Position numbers and translations under genes: made by a program. Shown one piece after another: positions 48,902 to 57,911 of a stretch of DNA of 64,000 bases; the stretch's first letter is position 1, and the number at the start of each line of letters is the position of its first letter. The stretch lies in the NCBI RefSeq assembly GCF_039522665.1, contig NZ_BAAADV010000007.1, positions 124,001 through 188,000 on the forward strand, in the 5' to 3' direction. The DNA comes from Natronoarchaeum mannanilyticum (lineage in GTDB: Archaea; Halobacteriota; Halobacteria; Halobacteriales; Natronoarchaeaceae). Below the pieces are notes generated by a model. The model saw only the letters and a list, made by a program, of their open reading frames with translations, was not told the origin of the DNA and ran no database searches.

Positions 48902-48950
48902 CCGGCGTGAGAGCCAACACTTACGCCCGACGCAACGCTGGGATCGAACG

Positions 48951-49355
48951 ATGAGTCACGTCGTGGTTCCGGTTCGGTACCCGCTGACGAGCCACTCGAA
49001 GAACACGCTCGCGAAGGCGATCGAGATCGCCCGCGAGCGGGACGCCCAGCTGACCGTCCTCCACGTCGACCTGTACCACGACAGCCACCACGTCACGCGC
49101 TCGGAGCTGAAGCAGTCGGTCGAGTCGGCGTTCGACGTCCCCGAGAAGATGCGCTACGCCGTCAGGAAGGCGTTTCTCGTCGAGGAGACCATCCTGGAGG
49201 AAGTCGCCTCCGAGGACGCCGACGTCGTCGTCATCGGCCACAAGCAGGCCGGGCGCTGGCGCCGGATGATCCGCAAGCTCGTCGACGATCCCGACGTCGA
49301 GAGCTACCTCCGGCAGCGCGTGGACTGCGAACTCGTCACCGTCCGGGCGAACTGA
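48951..49355 (+). CDS. Universal stress protein (UspA family)
   Basis: A 134-residue UspA-fold protein: VVVPVRYPL at the N-terminus, TLAKAIEIARERDAQLTVLHVDL, and DADVVVIGHKQAGRWRRMIRKL. The ATP-binding loop GxxGxS/T is changed to GHKQAGRW, so it is probably of the non-ATP type. The short form suggests a dimer. Possibly co-transcribed with the nucleotidase (49-base gap). Confidence 0.75.
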   Translation: MSHVVVPVRYPLTSHSKNTLAKAIEIARERDAQLTVLHVDLYHDSHHVTRSELKQSVESAFDVPEKMRYAVRKAFLVEETILEEVASEDADVVVIGHKQAGRWRRMIRKLVDDPDVESYLRQRVDCELVTVRAN

Positions 49356-49399
49356 GCCTGCCGCTCTGTGGCATTCTTACGTGCGGCGTCGCGACGCCG

Positions 49400-50515
49400 T
49401 CACTCCGTGTCGGCGTTGGTCGACTCCGCGTTAGCGTCGGTCGACTGCGCGGCGGCGTCGTCAGACTGCGGAACGGCGTCCGGCGGCTCTTTCTCGGTCT
49501 GGGCGGCCGCGTGGCCGCCGCGATCGGCCGCGCGGTGCTGTTCGGGCGGCGCTTCCGGCCCCTCCGGTCGGGGGCGCCTGTGGGTCACCGCGACGTCGGC
49601 CTGCCCGCTCGTGTCGTCGAACATCAGGTGGGTGTGGGGGTAGGCGATCTCGACGTCGGCGTCTTCCAGCTCGTCCCAGAGGTGCTCTTGAATCTTCGAG
49701 CGAGCGACCAGCAGCTTGTACGGCTCCTGCAGCCAGTAGCGCAGCGTCAACAGCACGCCGTGGTCCGCGTACTCGTCGATGTAGCAGGTCGGCGCGGCGT
49801 TGTAGCGCGCGCTGCCGACCCGGATGCCCGGCCCGCCCGTGATCACGTTCTCGACCTGGCGCGCCGAGCGCTCGATGATCTTCCTGGCCTCCGGGATGTC
49901 GCTCTCGTAGGTCACGAGGATCGACAGCGACTGGCGGGTCCGCTCGTCCTCGGCGGAGTAGTTGATCACGTCGCGCTCGCGGATCGTCGAGTTCGGGACG
50001 ACGATGAACGTGTTGTCCAGCGTGAACATCTTCGTGTAGCGCAGCGTGATGTCCTCGACGAACCCCTTCCGGCCGCCGTTGTTGTCGGGCAGCTCGATCA
50101 TGTCGCCGATCTCGAAGGGCTGGTCGGCGAGCACGAACAGGCCGCTGATCACCGACGCCACGATCGGCGCCAGGATCACGGCCACCACCGCCGAGAACAC
50201 GGTCACCGAGAGCAGGATGTTGCCCGGCTGGAACCCCAGGATCTGGACGGCGATCCCGATTGCGACGAGCAGGACGCTCGCACGAATCCCTCGGAGCACC
50301 GTCTGGGTGATACTTGGCCGTGCGAACTGCCGGGCGATCATCCGGCCGGCCGAGCGAACCACCAGCTTCGAGACGTACCAACCCGCGATCACCACCAGAA
50401 TCGCCTCGGCCCACTGCCAGACGATGCTCGGCACGGGTTGGGCGACGGCGTCGACCACGGGAGCGACCCTCGGGGGCAACTGCGCGAGGCCGAGCGTCCC
50501 GAGGTCAATAGTCAT
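49400..50515 (-). CDS. Small-conductance mechanosensitive channel (MscS family)
   Basis: A 371-residue membrane protein. Three or four hydrophobic helices (about 25-50, 72-92, 98-130) lead into the pore and the beta-domain ([54 protein letters not shown]), the MscS core signature. The C-terminal 60 residues are polar and disordered (Ala, Asn, Asp-rich). It opens under membrane tension to release solutes on osmotic downshock, fitting a halophile. Confidence 0.92.
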   Translation of the reverse strand: MTIDLGTLGLAQLPPRVAPVVDAVAQPVPSIVWQWAEAILVVIAGWYVSKLVVRSAGRMIARQFARPSITQTVLRGIRASVLLVAIGIAVQILGFQPGNILLSVTVFSAVVAVILAPIVASVISGLFVLADQPFEIGDMIELPDNNGGRKGFVEDITLRYTKMFTLDNTFIVVPNSTIRERDVINYSAEDERTRQSLSILVTYESDIPEARKIIERSARQVENVITGGPGIRVGSARYNAAPTCYIDEYADHGVLLTLRYWLQEPYKLLVARSKIQEHLWDELEDADVEIAYPHTHLMFDDTSGQADVAVTHRRPRPEGPEAPPEQHRAADRGGHAAAQTEKEPPDAVPQSDDAAAQSTDANAESTNADTE

Positions 50516-50655
50516 ACCACGTTCATCCCTCCCGGTTCCGAATAAGGGTTGCGCCCGGACGACGGCATCCTCGCGCTGCCGATACAGCCGTGCCGACTCG
50601 GAGATCCGTTCTCCGGGTCGGTGGAGTTACACGCCTCGCCGTACTCCATCGAAGT

Positions 50656-51168
50656 ATGGACGAACACACCCGCGACCCGACCGTCGAACCGCCAGTCGGG
50701 AACCCGACCGGGTGGCGCCCCGAGGGCGCGGTCGACGACGTCGCCGCGATCGGCGGGCCGGGCGCGTGGGAGCACGCGACCCTGCGGCGCGCGGTGGTCC
50801 ACGGCGTCCGGCTCTACAACGCCGGCGAGTTCCACGAATCTCACGACTGCTTCGAGGACGAGTGGTACAACTACGGGAGCGGCACCACGGAAAGCGCGTT
50901 CGCCCACGGGATGGTTCAGGTCGCCGCGGGCGCGTACAAGCACTTCGACTTCGAGAACGACGACGGGATGCGTTCGCTGTTTAGAACCGCGCTCCAGTAC
51001 CTGCAGGGGGTTCCCAACGACTACTACGGCGTCGACCTGCTGGACGTCCGGACGACGCTGACGAACGCGCTGAACGATCCCGCAGTGCTGGACGGCTGGA
51101 AGATCCGGTTGGACGGCGAGACGCCGACCGCCGAACCCGAGGACTTAGAGTACGCCGAACGGCTGTGA
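50656..51168 (+). CDS. DUF309 family protein
   Basis: A 170-residue all-helical protein. The family hallmark is [20 protein letters not shown], followed by [16 protein letters not shown]. Conserved His, Glu and Trp suggest metal or nucleotide binding, but the function is not known. Start ATG at 50656; the upstream frame is a GC-rich shadow. Confidence 0.8.
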   Translation: MDEHTRDPTVEPPVGNPTGWRPEGAVDDVAAIGGPGAWEHATLRRAVVHGVRLYNAGEFHESHDCFEDEWYNYGSGTTESAFAHGMVQVAAGAYKHFDFENDDGMRSLFRTALQYLQGVPNDYYGVDLLDVRTTLTNALNDPAVLDGWKIRLDGETPTAEPEDLEYAERL

Positions 51169-51195
51169 GGCGTTCGTCAGTTCACCCGCTCTCTA

Positions 51196-51924
51196 CTACC
51201 CCGGCCCGAAGGCCGCGATATCGGCGCCCACCGTCGCCAGCGCGTCGGCGGGGTTCGGGTCGCTGTCGGCCAGGTGCGTGTACCGGTGGTCCGGGACGCT
51301 CGACAGCGCCGCCGCGACCGCCTCGCTGTACGTCTCGACGCCCGATTCCGTCGGATCGTCGCCGCCCCAGACGTCCCGGATGACCGTCATCGAGTCGATG
51401 CGCACCTCCAGCGCGCGCGGCTCGTAGCGAGCCAGCAGTTCGGAGAGCCCGAGCTGCAAAGCGACGTACTCGGCGGTGTTGTTCCCTGCCCGGGAGCCGA
51501 CGGGGCGACCGAGGCGAGCGAGTTGCTCCTCCGCGGCGTCCATGATAACAGCGCCCGCTCCGGCGGGGCCGGGATTGCCGCGCGAACTGCCGTCGACGTA
51601 GAGGACGAACGCGTCGCCCGTCGGTTCGGGAACGGGCGGCCGGTCGAGCCCGGACTCCAGTAGCCGATCGAGCGCGCGGCGCAACTCGTCCGGGTCGGTC
51701 GCGGGGTCGAAGAGGCCGCCGTAGCCGGGCACGGCGTCGTCGATGGCGTCCGTGGCGGCCGACATCTCGTAGCCGACGCCCGCGAGCACCTCGTCGACGA
51801 GCGCGGCGAGCGGCGAGAGGTGTTCGGCCGGGAGGCGATCGTCGGTCACGTCGCGCCACCCATCGGGCACCGGATACGGGACCTCACGCCCCCGCTCCGT
51901 GGTCTCGTCGGCTGGTCGCGCCAC
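51196..51924 (-). CDS. rnhA: Ribonuclease HI-like protein with N-terminal extension
   Basis: A 242-residue protein from a GTG start at 51924. Residues 1-115 are an unassigned helical extension. Residues 116-240 are RNase H: LYVDGSSRGNPGPAGAG (first Asp), NNTAEYVALQLGL (Glu), VRIDSMTVI (second Asp), and a last Asp in NPADALA. It degrades RNA in RNA-DNA hybrids. A longer form to 51963 is possible. Confidence 0.82.
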   Translation of the reverse strand: MARPADETTERGREVPYPVPDGWRDVTDDRLPAEHLSPLAALVDEVLAGVGYEMSAATDAIDDAVPGYGGLFDPATDPDELRRALDRLLESGLDRPPVPEPTGDAFVLYVDGSSRGNPGPAGAGAVIMDAAEEQLARLGRPVGSRAGNNTAEYVALQLGLSELLARYEPRALEVRIDSMTVIRDVWGGDDPTESGVETYSEAVAAALSSVPDHRYTHLADSDPNPADALATVGADIAAFGPG

Positions 51925-51978
51925 TCCATGTCGGTCGTCGGTGGTCGAGCGAAATAAAAGCACGCGCCCGGCGACCGA

Positions 51979-52626
51979 TCACGGCTCGACGCCGCCCTCC
52001 AGCATCGCGTCGTACAGTTTCGACTGAGCGGCCGCGAGATGCTCGGTAAACGTCGATCGCGCGATGTCCAGATCTTCCGCGACTTCGCTGGCGTTGGCCC
52101 CCTTGGGGTACTCGAAGTAGCCGAGTTCGTGAGCGCGCTTGAGCACGCGGCGCTGGCGCTCGGTCAGCGCGGAGCGATCCACGACGACGGCGTCGGACTC
52201 CTCGCCGTCGTCGCCCCGTGAGAGCGTTCGGAGGTGGACGCCGTCGAACGCGTCGTCGAGCGCGGCGACGACGGCCCGCACCTCGGCGACGTCGGCGGCG
52301 CGGAACGAAATTTCCAGCCCGCCGTCTGCCGCGCTGATGTCGGCCAGCGGCGGCCCGGTGTGCTCGACGAGGTCGCACGCGCAGAGCTCGTCGAGCTCGC
52401 GCTCGAATCGGTACACCGTCCGATCGCCCTCGCTGGCGATCGGCGTCGCGTCGACCGACACCTCGGCGTCGCCGTCGACGGCGAACTCCTCGGACACGAC
52501 GCCGTCGCGACCGCCCGTCGCGCGGTCGATGCGGTCGATCCGGGCGTCGGCGTCGGCCGACGCGGCGGCGACCGGGCAGTCGCCGGGCGATTCGATCTCG
52601 ATGCGTGCGCGCACGCCGCCGTTCAT
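51979..52626 (-). CDS. Bat-type HTH_10 transcriptional regulator
   Basis: A 215-residue protein. The C-terminal 55 residues (LTERQRRVLKRAHELGYFEYP, then ASEVAEDLDIARSTFTEHLAAAQSKL) are the HTH_10 domain used by haloarchaeal bacterio-opsin activator (Bat) relatives. The N-terminal 150 residues form a beta-rich sensor part without PAS or GAF features that I can recognise. Targets unknown. Confidence 0.85.
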   Translation of the reverse strand: MNGGVRARIEIESPGDCPVAAASADADARIDRIDRATGGRDGVVSEEFAVDGDAEVSVDATPIASEGDRTVYRFERELDELCACDLVEHTGPPLADISAADGGLEISFRAADVAEVRAVVAALDDAFDGVHLRTLSRGDDGEESDAVVVDRSALTERQRRVLKRAHELGYFEYPKGANASEVAEDLDIARSTFTEHLAAAQSKLYDAMLEGGVEP

Positions 52627-52879
52627 ACCTGTCCCTGCGTTCTGGGGGCGTAAAAACCGGGCAGCGGATTTTCACGCCGCGGGAATCGTCGTCCCATCGC
52701 GGCGGGGAACATGTTCGGCAGGCGGCCTACCGACGGCAGGCCCGTAGCCGACGGCATGGTCTTCGAACCAGTCGTCGCGTCGGACTCCCGCCGGGCCGCC
52801 CGCGGCGACCGACGCCGCCGTCGCCGCCGCGTCGCAACAACAGACCATTTATGTAGACAAACCGACGATGGTCGATAGG

Positions 52880-53257
52880 ATGGTACGGGATCCATTTGCC
52901 GACGAGGACATCCCCGACGTCGAGGAGCTCCTCGGGGCGCTGGAAGATCCCGACTGCCGGACGATCATCCGGCAACTCGAAGAACCCATGACCGCGAGCG
53001 AACTGTCCGACGAGTGCGAGATTCCGCTGTCGACCATCTACCGGAAGCTCGACACCATGTCGGACGCGACGCTGCTCGACGAGCTGACGGAGGTGCGCGG
53101 CGACGGCCACCACACGACGCGCTACGAGATCGCGTTCGACGAGGTGCGGCTCGTCCTGGAGGACGACCGCAGCCTCGAAGTCGACGTCAGCCGTCCGGCG
53201 CGCACGGCCGACGAGCGGCTCGCGGACATGTGGTCGGAGGTGAGCAAGGAACTATGA
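52880..53257 (+). CDS. ArsR-like winged-helix regulator
   Basis: A 125-residue regulator: DVEELLGALEDPDCRTIIRQL, TASELSDECEIPLSTIYRKLD as helix-turn-helix, and GDGHHTTRYEIAFDEV as wing. Two ATGs (52868, 52880) are close; 52880 is better placed after the TATA-like CATTTATG at about 52846-52853. Its end overlaps the next gene by four bases (ATGA), so the two form an operon. Confidence 0.8.
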   Translation: MVRDPFADEDIPDVEELLGALEDPDCRTIIRQLEEPMTASELSDECEIPLSTIYRKLDTMSDATLLDELTEVRGDGHHTTRYEIAFDEVRLVLEDDRSLEVDVSRPARTADERLADMWSEVSKEL

Positions 53258-53550
53258 GCCCACACTCAACGGCGGGATCTGCGGTACTGCTGGGGATCGC
53301 GGTCGTCAAAACGCTGATACTGATCACCGGCGGGGTCATCACGTACTTCGCCTTCAGAGCGTATCGGCGCACCGACAGCAGATCGCTCGGAGCGCTGGCG
53401 CTGGGGTTCGGCCTGATAACCATGGGGACGTTCCTCGCGGGGGTGATCGCCGACGTGATCGGGATGTCGCTCGCGGTGGGCGTCCTCACCGAGAGCGTGC
53501 TCGTGCTGGCCGGCTTTCTCGTGATCGCGTACTCGCTGTACACGCGGTGA
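53254..53550 (+). CDS. Small membrane protein partner of the ArsR-like regulator (DUF7521-like)
   Basis: A 98-residue protein with three hydrophobic helices (about 9-33, 46-68, 72-95); YFAFRAYRRTDSRSL is the charged loop. It resembles the small DUF7521 membrane proteins that haloarchaea encode directly after an HTH regulator. The pair may form a membrane-sensing unit, with the membrane protein holding or releasing the regulator. Confidence 0.7.
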   Translation: MSPHSTAGSAVLLGIAVVKTLILITGGVITYFAFRAYRRTDSRSLGALALGFGLITMGTFLAGVIADVIGMSLAVGVLTESVLVLAGFLVIAYSLYTR

Positions 53551-53588
53551 GCGCCCGCGCATATTGGCCCTCGGTCTGCGGCATTTTT

Positions 53589-53664
53589 ACTTAAACGAGT
53601 TCGCCGTATCGGTCAGTTCGTCTGCCTCGGTAGCCGTTTCGCTTCACATTACAGTCGTTTAAGT
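53589..53664. repeat. 10-base inverted repeat upstream of the halocyanin gene
   Basis: acttaaacga at 53589-53598 and tcgtttaagt at 53655-53664 are perfect inverted copies, with 56 bases between. Both also look like TATA elements facing in or out, so they may be two promoters or a looped operator. Upstream of the halocyanin gene at 53747. Confidence 0.35.
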
Positions 53665-53746
53665 GCAAACGCCGAGCCGATTCCTACGACGTGAGAATCG
53701 GCTTCCCCCGTTAACAGTGTCCGACGGCTACGCTCAGGTGGAGACA

Positions 53747-54226
53747 ATGACAGATCGAACGGACGGCGTTTCCCGACGGCGGTTCGTCAGTATCGCAGCG
53801 GCGTCGGCCGCGGTGCCCGCGCTGGCGGGCTGTACCGGCGGCGGCGACGAGGCCGAGCCCGCCGACGGGAACAACGACGACGGAAGCGGCGACGGAAGCG
53901 ACGGCAGCGGCGATAGCGGCGACGGGAGCGGCGACTCGGGTGGCGGCGACGGCTCGACCGTCATCGTCGGGCCGGGCGGCGACTTCACGTTCGATCCCGA
54001 GGAGCTGACGGTCTCGACGGGCACAACCGTCACCTTCGAGTGGGACTCCGACTTCCACAACGTCGTCCCGACTTCCCAGCCCGACGACGCCGACTGGTCC
54101 GGCGAGACCGAGACGTTCAACTCGGGCCACACCTACGAGTACACGTTCGAGGTCGCCGGCACCTACGAGTACGTCTGCGAGCCGCACGAGGGCTCGGGGA
54201 TGGTCGGCACGATCGTCGTCGAGTAA
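53747..54226 (+). CDS. hcp: Halocyanin-type blue copper protein
   Basis: A 159-residue exported electron carrier. It has a Tat-type leader (SRRRFVSIAA) and a lipobox ALAGCTG (Cys29 lipid anchor). A linker of Asp/Ser/Gly repeats (about 40-70) precedes the cupredoxin domain. The copper ligands are His104, Cys144, His147 and Met152 (FHNVVP; YVCEPHEGSGM). It moves electrons on the outer face of the membrane, likely to a terminal oxidase such as the cox1 product. Confidence 0.92.
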   Translation: MTDRTDGVSRRRFVSIAAASAAVPALAGCTGGGDEAEPADGNNDDGSGDGSDGSGDSGDGSGDSGGGDGSTVIVGPGGDFTFDPEELTVSTGTTVTFEWDSDFHNVVPTSQPDDADWSGETETFNSGHTYEYTFEVAGTYEYVCEPHEGSGMVGTIVVE

Positions 54227-54289
54227 CGTCGATCTCGACGCGACCGCTTTTCTGACAGGTATTACTGCCCCGGCGCCGTAGGGTCCGGT

Positions 54290-54796
54290 ATGAGCGACGT
54301 CGACACGCTGGAGGACCTCTTCGAGCACGAACTGGCCGGGCTGTACTACGTCGAGACGGAACTGATCGACGTGCTCGACGAGCTGGCCCTCGAATCGCGG
54401 AACGACGAGATCAAAGCGGCGTTCGCCGACCACCGCGAGGAGACGCGGGAGCACGCCACCCGGCTCGAAGACGTGTTTCGCGCGGTCGGCGAATCGAGTT
54501 ACACGGTCCGCAGCTCGACGCTCGACGGCCTCGTCGAGGACCGCCAGCGGGTCGTCGAAGCGACGAACGATCCCGACCTGGTCGACTCCCACTCGGTCGC
54601 GATCGGCCGCCGGATCGAAGCCGTCGAGATCGAGGCCTACGAGTCGCTGCTCCGGATGGCCGAGGAACTCGACTACGAGGAAGACGTCACGGAGCCGCTC
54701 GAAAAGACGCTGGACGAAGAGGAGGACGCCAAAGAGAAACTGAGCGCGATCGGGAAACAGTCCCGGTTCGGGAAGCTGCTGGCGAAGATTCGCTGA
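54290..54796 (+). CDS. DUF892 (YciE-like) ferritin-like protein
   Basis: A 168-residue four-helix protein. LEDLFEHELAGLYYVETELIDVL, AFADHREETREHATRLEDVF and AIGRRIEAVEIEAYESLLRMA are the helices that carry the acidic and histidine residues of a di-iron site. Members are linked to stress. Function in archaea is not established. Confidence 0.8.
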   Translation: MSDVDTLEDLFEHELAGLYYVETELIDVLDELALESRNDEIKAAFADHREETREHATRLEDVFRAVGESSYTVRSSTLDGLVEDRQRVVEATNDPDLVDSHSVAIGRRIEAVEIEAYESLLRMAEELDYEEDVTEPLEKTLDEEEDAKEKLSAIGKQSRFGKLLAKIR

Positions 54797-54876
54797 CAAG
54801 GCGTCGCAGCCGAGACGCCGAGCGGCCTTACCCCGCTCCCGAAGCTGTTTTCGTCGCCGAGCGAGAGCGTCCGGAC

Positions 54877-55536
54877 GTGCACGTCCTCGTCAACGCGGCG
54901 ATCAGCGCCGACGGGAAGCTCTCCTCGCGCCGCCGCGAGCAGATCGCGATCAGCGGGCCCGAGGACTTCGACCGGGTCGACCGCGTCCGGGCCGACAGCG
55001 ACGCGGTGATGGTCGGCGTCGGGACGGTGCTGGCCGACGACCCGAGCTTGACGCTCGACGCGCCGGAGCGTCGCGAGCGCCGGATCGAATCCGGGAAGTC
55101 CGCGAACCCGGCCCGCGTCGTCGCGGATTCCCGCGCGCGGACGCCGACCGACGCGCGGGTTCTCGACGACGAGGCGACGACCTACGTTCTGGTGGCCGAC
55201 GCCGCGCCTGCCGAGCGCGTCGCGGCGCTCCGGTCCGCCGGCGCGGAGATCGTCCGCGCGGGTGAGGACCGGGTGGCGCTCCCGGCGGCGCTCGAACAAC
55301 TGGAGGCCGCGGGGATCGATCGGCTGATGGTCGAGGGCGGCGGCGAACTCATCTTCTCGCTGTTCGAGGACGGCCTGGTCGACGAACTGTCTGTGTTCGT
55401 CGGCCCGAAACTCATCGGGGGGCGGGACGCGCCCACGCTAGCCGACGGCGAGGGGTTCGTCGAGGAGTTTCCGGCGCTGACGCTGGAAGACGTCGAGCGG
55501 CTCGACGACGGCGTCGTGCTCACCTGGATCGCGTGA
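54877..55536 (+). CDS. arfC: 2,5-diamino-6-ribosylamino-pyrimidinone 5'-phosphate reductase
   Basis: A 219-residue NADPH-dependent reductase of archaeal riboflavin synthesis, with a GTG start. The RibD C-terminal fold is clear: HVLVNAAISADGKLSSRRRE, DFDRVDRVRADSDAVMVGVGT, ANPARVVADSRARTP, MVEGGGELIFSLFEDGLVDE and VFVGPKLIGGRDAPT. It reduces the ribose ring of the pathway intermediate that leads to riboflavin and Fo. Forms FMN, FAD and F420 precursors used by other genes in the window. Confidence 0.9.
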   Translation: MHVLVNAAISADGKLSSRRREQIAISGPEDFDRVDRVRADSDAVMVGVGTVLADDPSLTLDAPERRERRIESGKSANPARVVADSRARTPTDARVLDDEATTYVLVADAAPAERVAALRSAGAEIVRAGEDRVALPAALEQLEAAGIDRLMVEGGGELIFSLFEDGLVDELSVFVGPKLIGGRDAPTLADGEGFVEEFPALTLEDVERLDDGVVLTWIA

Positions 55537-55575
55537 CCGCCGTCGGCAGAAAAGGGCGCCGCGATTCGGCGTCGA

Positions 55576-55866
55576 TCAGTGGTCGTGACCGGTCATCTCG
55601 CCGAAGGTCTGGCCGAACCGCTCCTCGAAGCGGTCCAGCGTCGCCTCCTCGATCGCTTCGAGCTCCGGGCCGGCCTGGCCCTGGCCGTGGTGGACGGCGC
55701 CGTGAATCCGCTGCGCGCAGCTGATCAGCGCGAGGTCGCCGACGATCTGGGCCGAGGACTCGTCGTCCTCCTCGGCCAGCAGCTCCAGCATGTCGGTCGG
55801 GATGGACAGCTCGTCGCTCGATCCGTCGTCGGACTCGATCGTGAACGTCGTTTCGTCGGATGCCAT
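55576..55866 (-). CDS. Small conserved haloarchaeal protein (96 aa)
   Basis: A 96-residue acidic protein: DELSIPTDMLELLAEEDDE, QIVGDLALISCAQRIHGAVHH, GPELEAIEEATLDRFEERFG and QTFGEMTGHDH. I believe it belongs to the DUF7545 group, but am not sure. Function unknown. It is convergent with arfC (39-base gap). Confidence 0.6.
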   Translation of the reverse strand: MASDETTFTIESDDGSSDELSIPTDMLELLAEEDDESSAQIVGDLALISCAQRIHGAVHHGQGQAGPELEAIEEATLDRFEERFGQTFGEMTGHDH

Positions 55867-55947
55867 ACCGTCGCTTCGGCATCGCGGCGTAAAAGGAGGG
55901 TGTTCTCGCGCCGTCGAGCGTCGGAGACGAATCCGCGAGTCGACCGA

Positions 55948-57333
55948 TCAGTCGTCGGACTCGGCCAGCGCGGCGTCCTCGGTCGACGCCTCGGCGTCGC
56001 CGGCTTCGGCCCGCTCCTCGAGGTACACGTCGGCGTCGATCGCGGCCTTGCAGCCCATGCCGGCCGCGGTGACCGCCTGCTGGTAGTGGTAGTCGACGAC
56101 GTCGCCGGCGCCGAAGATGCCGGGCACGTCGGTCTGGGTCTGGCCGCCGCCGAAGCCGCCCTTGGTCTTCAGGTAGCCGTCCTCGTCCATCTCGACGCCC
56201 GTTCCTTCGAGGTAGTCGGTGTTGGGCGTGTGGCCGATGGCGTAGAACACCGCGCCGACGTCCATCTCGAACTCGTCGACCTCGTACTCGGGATCGTCGA
56301 GCTTGTCGGTCGGGTGCCCCTCGGGGTGCTCGACCAGCGTGACCTCCTCGACGCCGGCCTCCTCGCTGCCGTGGAGTTCGGTGACCTCGGTGTTGCGCAG
56401 GATCTCGATGTCGTCCTCTTCGACCTGCTCTTTCACGCGGTCGACCCAGTAGTCCTCGGCGCGGAACTCCTCGCGGCGGTGGACCAGGTAGACGGTGTCG
56501 GCGAACTTGGTGAGGAACGACGCCTCCTCCATCGCGGCGTCGCCGCCGCCGACGACGATCATGTCTTCGCCGCGGAAGAAGGCGCCGTCGCAGGTCGCAC
56601 ACGTCGAGAGGCCGTAGCCCATCAGCTCGTCCTCGCCGGGGACGCCGAGCGTCCGCGCGCTCGCGCCGCTGGCGGCGATCACGGCGTCGGCCGTGTACAC
56701 GTCGCCGTTTTTCAGCTCGACGCGGAACGGCCGCGAGGAGTCGTCGACCGACTCGATGACGCCGTTGATCAGGTCGGCGCCGAACTTCCTGGCCTGCTCT
56801 TTCATGTTGTTGACCAGTTCGGGGCCGCCGATCCCCTCGGGGAAGCCGGGGTAGTTCGCGACGTCGGTCGTCAGGGTGAGCTGGCCGCCGGGTTCGTCGC
56901 CCTCGATCACCAGCGGGTCGTTGTTCGACCGGCCGGCGTAGATCGCGGCCGTGAGGCCGGCGATCCCGGTGCCGGCGACGACGAGCTTGCGGTGCTCGAC
57001 GATTTCGCCGTCATCGTCGTCGTCGGCTTCGCCGCCTCCGTTCCGATGCTCCTCCGGAGCATCGCTCGCGATCCCGAGCTTCTCGTCGAGCTCGCCGGTC
57101 TCGTCGAGATCGCTCGTGTCGTCCCAGCCGCCGATCAGCTCGTCGTCGACGAACACTTCGGGCGCGGTCTTGCGGCCGTCGGCTCGCTCGACCATCTCTT
57201 CAAATAGCTCGTCGTCGCCCGTCACGTTGTACTCCTCGTAGTCGACGCCCTTGGCGTCGAACAGGTCCTTGGCCTTCTCGCAGTACGAGCAGTTTTCCTT
57301 CGTATAGATCTCCACCCGTGGCTCGTCGCTCAT
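55948..57333 (-). CDS. trxB: Glutaredoxin-thioredoxin reductase fusion
   Basis: A 461-residue fusion. Residues 1-90 are a glutaredoxin (VEIYTKENCSYCEKAKDLF, active cysteines 15 and 18; TAPEVFVDDELIGGWDD). A linker rich in Asp/Glu (about 91-112) joins thioredoxin reductase: LVVAGTGIAGLTAAIYAGR for FAD, DEPGGQLTLTT, CATC (Cys245/Cys248), VVGGGDAAMEEAS for NAD(P)H and GIFGAGDVVDYHYQQ. The reductase could pass electrons straight to the attached glutaredoxin. GSH-like thiol in haloarchaea is gamma-glutamylcysteine. Not a frameshift artefact, since the frame is continuous. Confidence 0.9.
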   Translation of the reverse strand: MSDEPRVEIYTKENCSYCEKAKDLFDAKGVDYEEYNVTGDDELFEEMVERADGRKTAPEVFVDDELIGGWDDTSDLDETGELDEKLGIASDAPEEHRNGGGEADDDDDGEIVEHRKLVVAGTGIAGLTAAIYAGRSNNDPLVIEGDEPGGQLTLTTDVANYPGFPEGIGGPELVNNMKEQARKFGADLINGVIESVDDSSRPFRVELKNGDVYTADAVIAASGASARTLGVPGEDELMGYGLSTCATCDGAFFRGEDMIVVGGGDAAMEEASFLTKFADTVYLVHRREEFRAEDYWVDRVKEQVEEDDIEILRNTEVTELHGSEEAGVEEVTLVEHPEGHPTDKLDDPEYEVDEFEMDVGAVFYAIGHTPNTDYLEGTGVEMDEDGYLKTKGGFGGGQTQTDVPGIFGAGDVVDYHYQQAVTAAGMGCKAAIDADVYLEERAEAGDAEASTEDAALAESDD

Positions 57334-57558
57334 GCCAACACGTTGCTACGCTGGGGGTATTTAGCTTGTGTTGTTGTGCGGTGGCGCCGCACTTCGGGCG
57401 CGGAACAAACGCTCCAGACGCACGATAACGGGACGCATACGTCCAACGAGCGATCGGCGAAACGAGCGATCATCGGCGGCGTCGACGCCGTCGACGCTCG
57501 GGCTCCCGACGACCCGCCAGTCGAAGCGCTTTCCCCCGCGAGCGTCCACCACACTCGC

Positions 57559-57843
57559 ATGGCCGCCGACATCGACGAGAAGACCGACCGCTACGAGGGC
57601 CTGCTCGCCGAGGCGCTCGACGCCGCCGAGATCGCGCCGGCAGAGGAGACGCCGCTGCACGACGCCGCGCTGGAGTGTCGCGAGATGGCGGCGTCCTACC
57701 TCGAAGACGGGCGGCATTTCCGCGAGAACGACGACCTCGTGAACGCGCTGGCGTCGTTCTCCTACGGTCACGCCTGGCTCGACGCCGGCGCCCGGATCGG
57801 CCTGTTCGACGTGCCGACCGAGGGGCATCTGTTCACGGTGTGA
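57559..57843 (+). CDS. DUF357 family protein
   Basis: A 94-residue helical protein: ADIDEKTDRYEGLLAEALDAA, ALECREMAASYLEDGRHFRE, NDDLVNALASFSYGHAWLDAGARIGLF. This fits the archaeal DUF357 family, often next to tRNA or signalling genes. Function unknown. ATG at 57559 begins the conserved part; an upstream in-frame GTG is less likely. Confidence 0.8.
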   Translation: MAADIDEKTDRYEGLLAEALDAAEIAPAEETPLHDAALECREMAASYLEDGRHFRENDDLVNALASFSYGHAWLDAGARIGLFDVPTEGHLFTV

Positions 57844-57911
57844 CGCCGGTCGCGCCGCGCGCCACCTTCTTCGGGATTGTTAAGTAGTGGCCCCCGCAAG
57901 GTGTCGGTCAC

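Noticed and set aside
52711-52869. Short Arg-rich plus frame before the ArsR-like gene
   Set aside because: Composition is that of non-coding GC-rich DNA; it overlaps the promoter.
53875-53960. Tandem Asp/Gly/Ser-coding repeat in the halocyanin gene
   Set aside because: Normal low-complexity linker of haloarchaeal lipoproteins.
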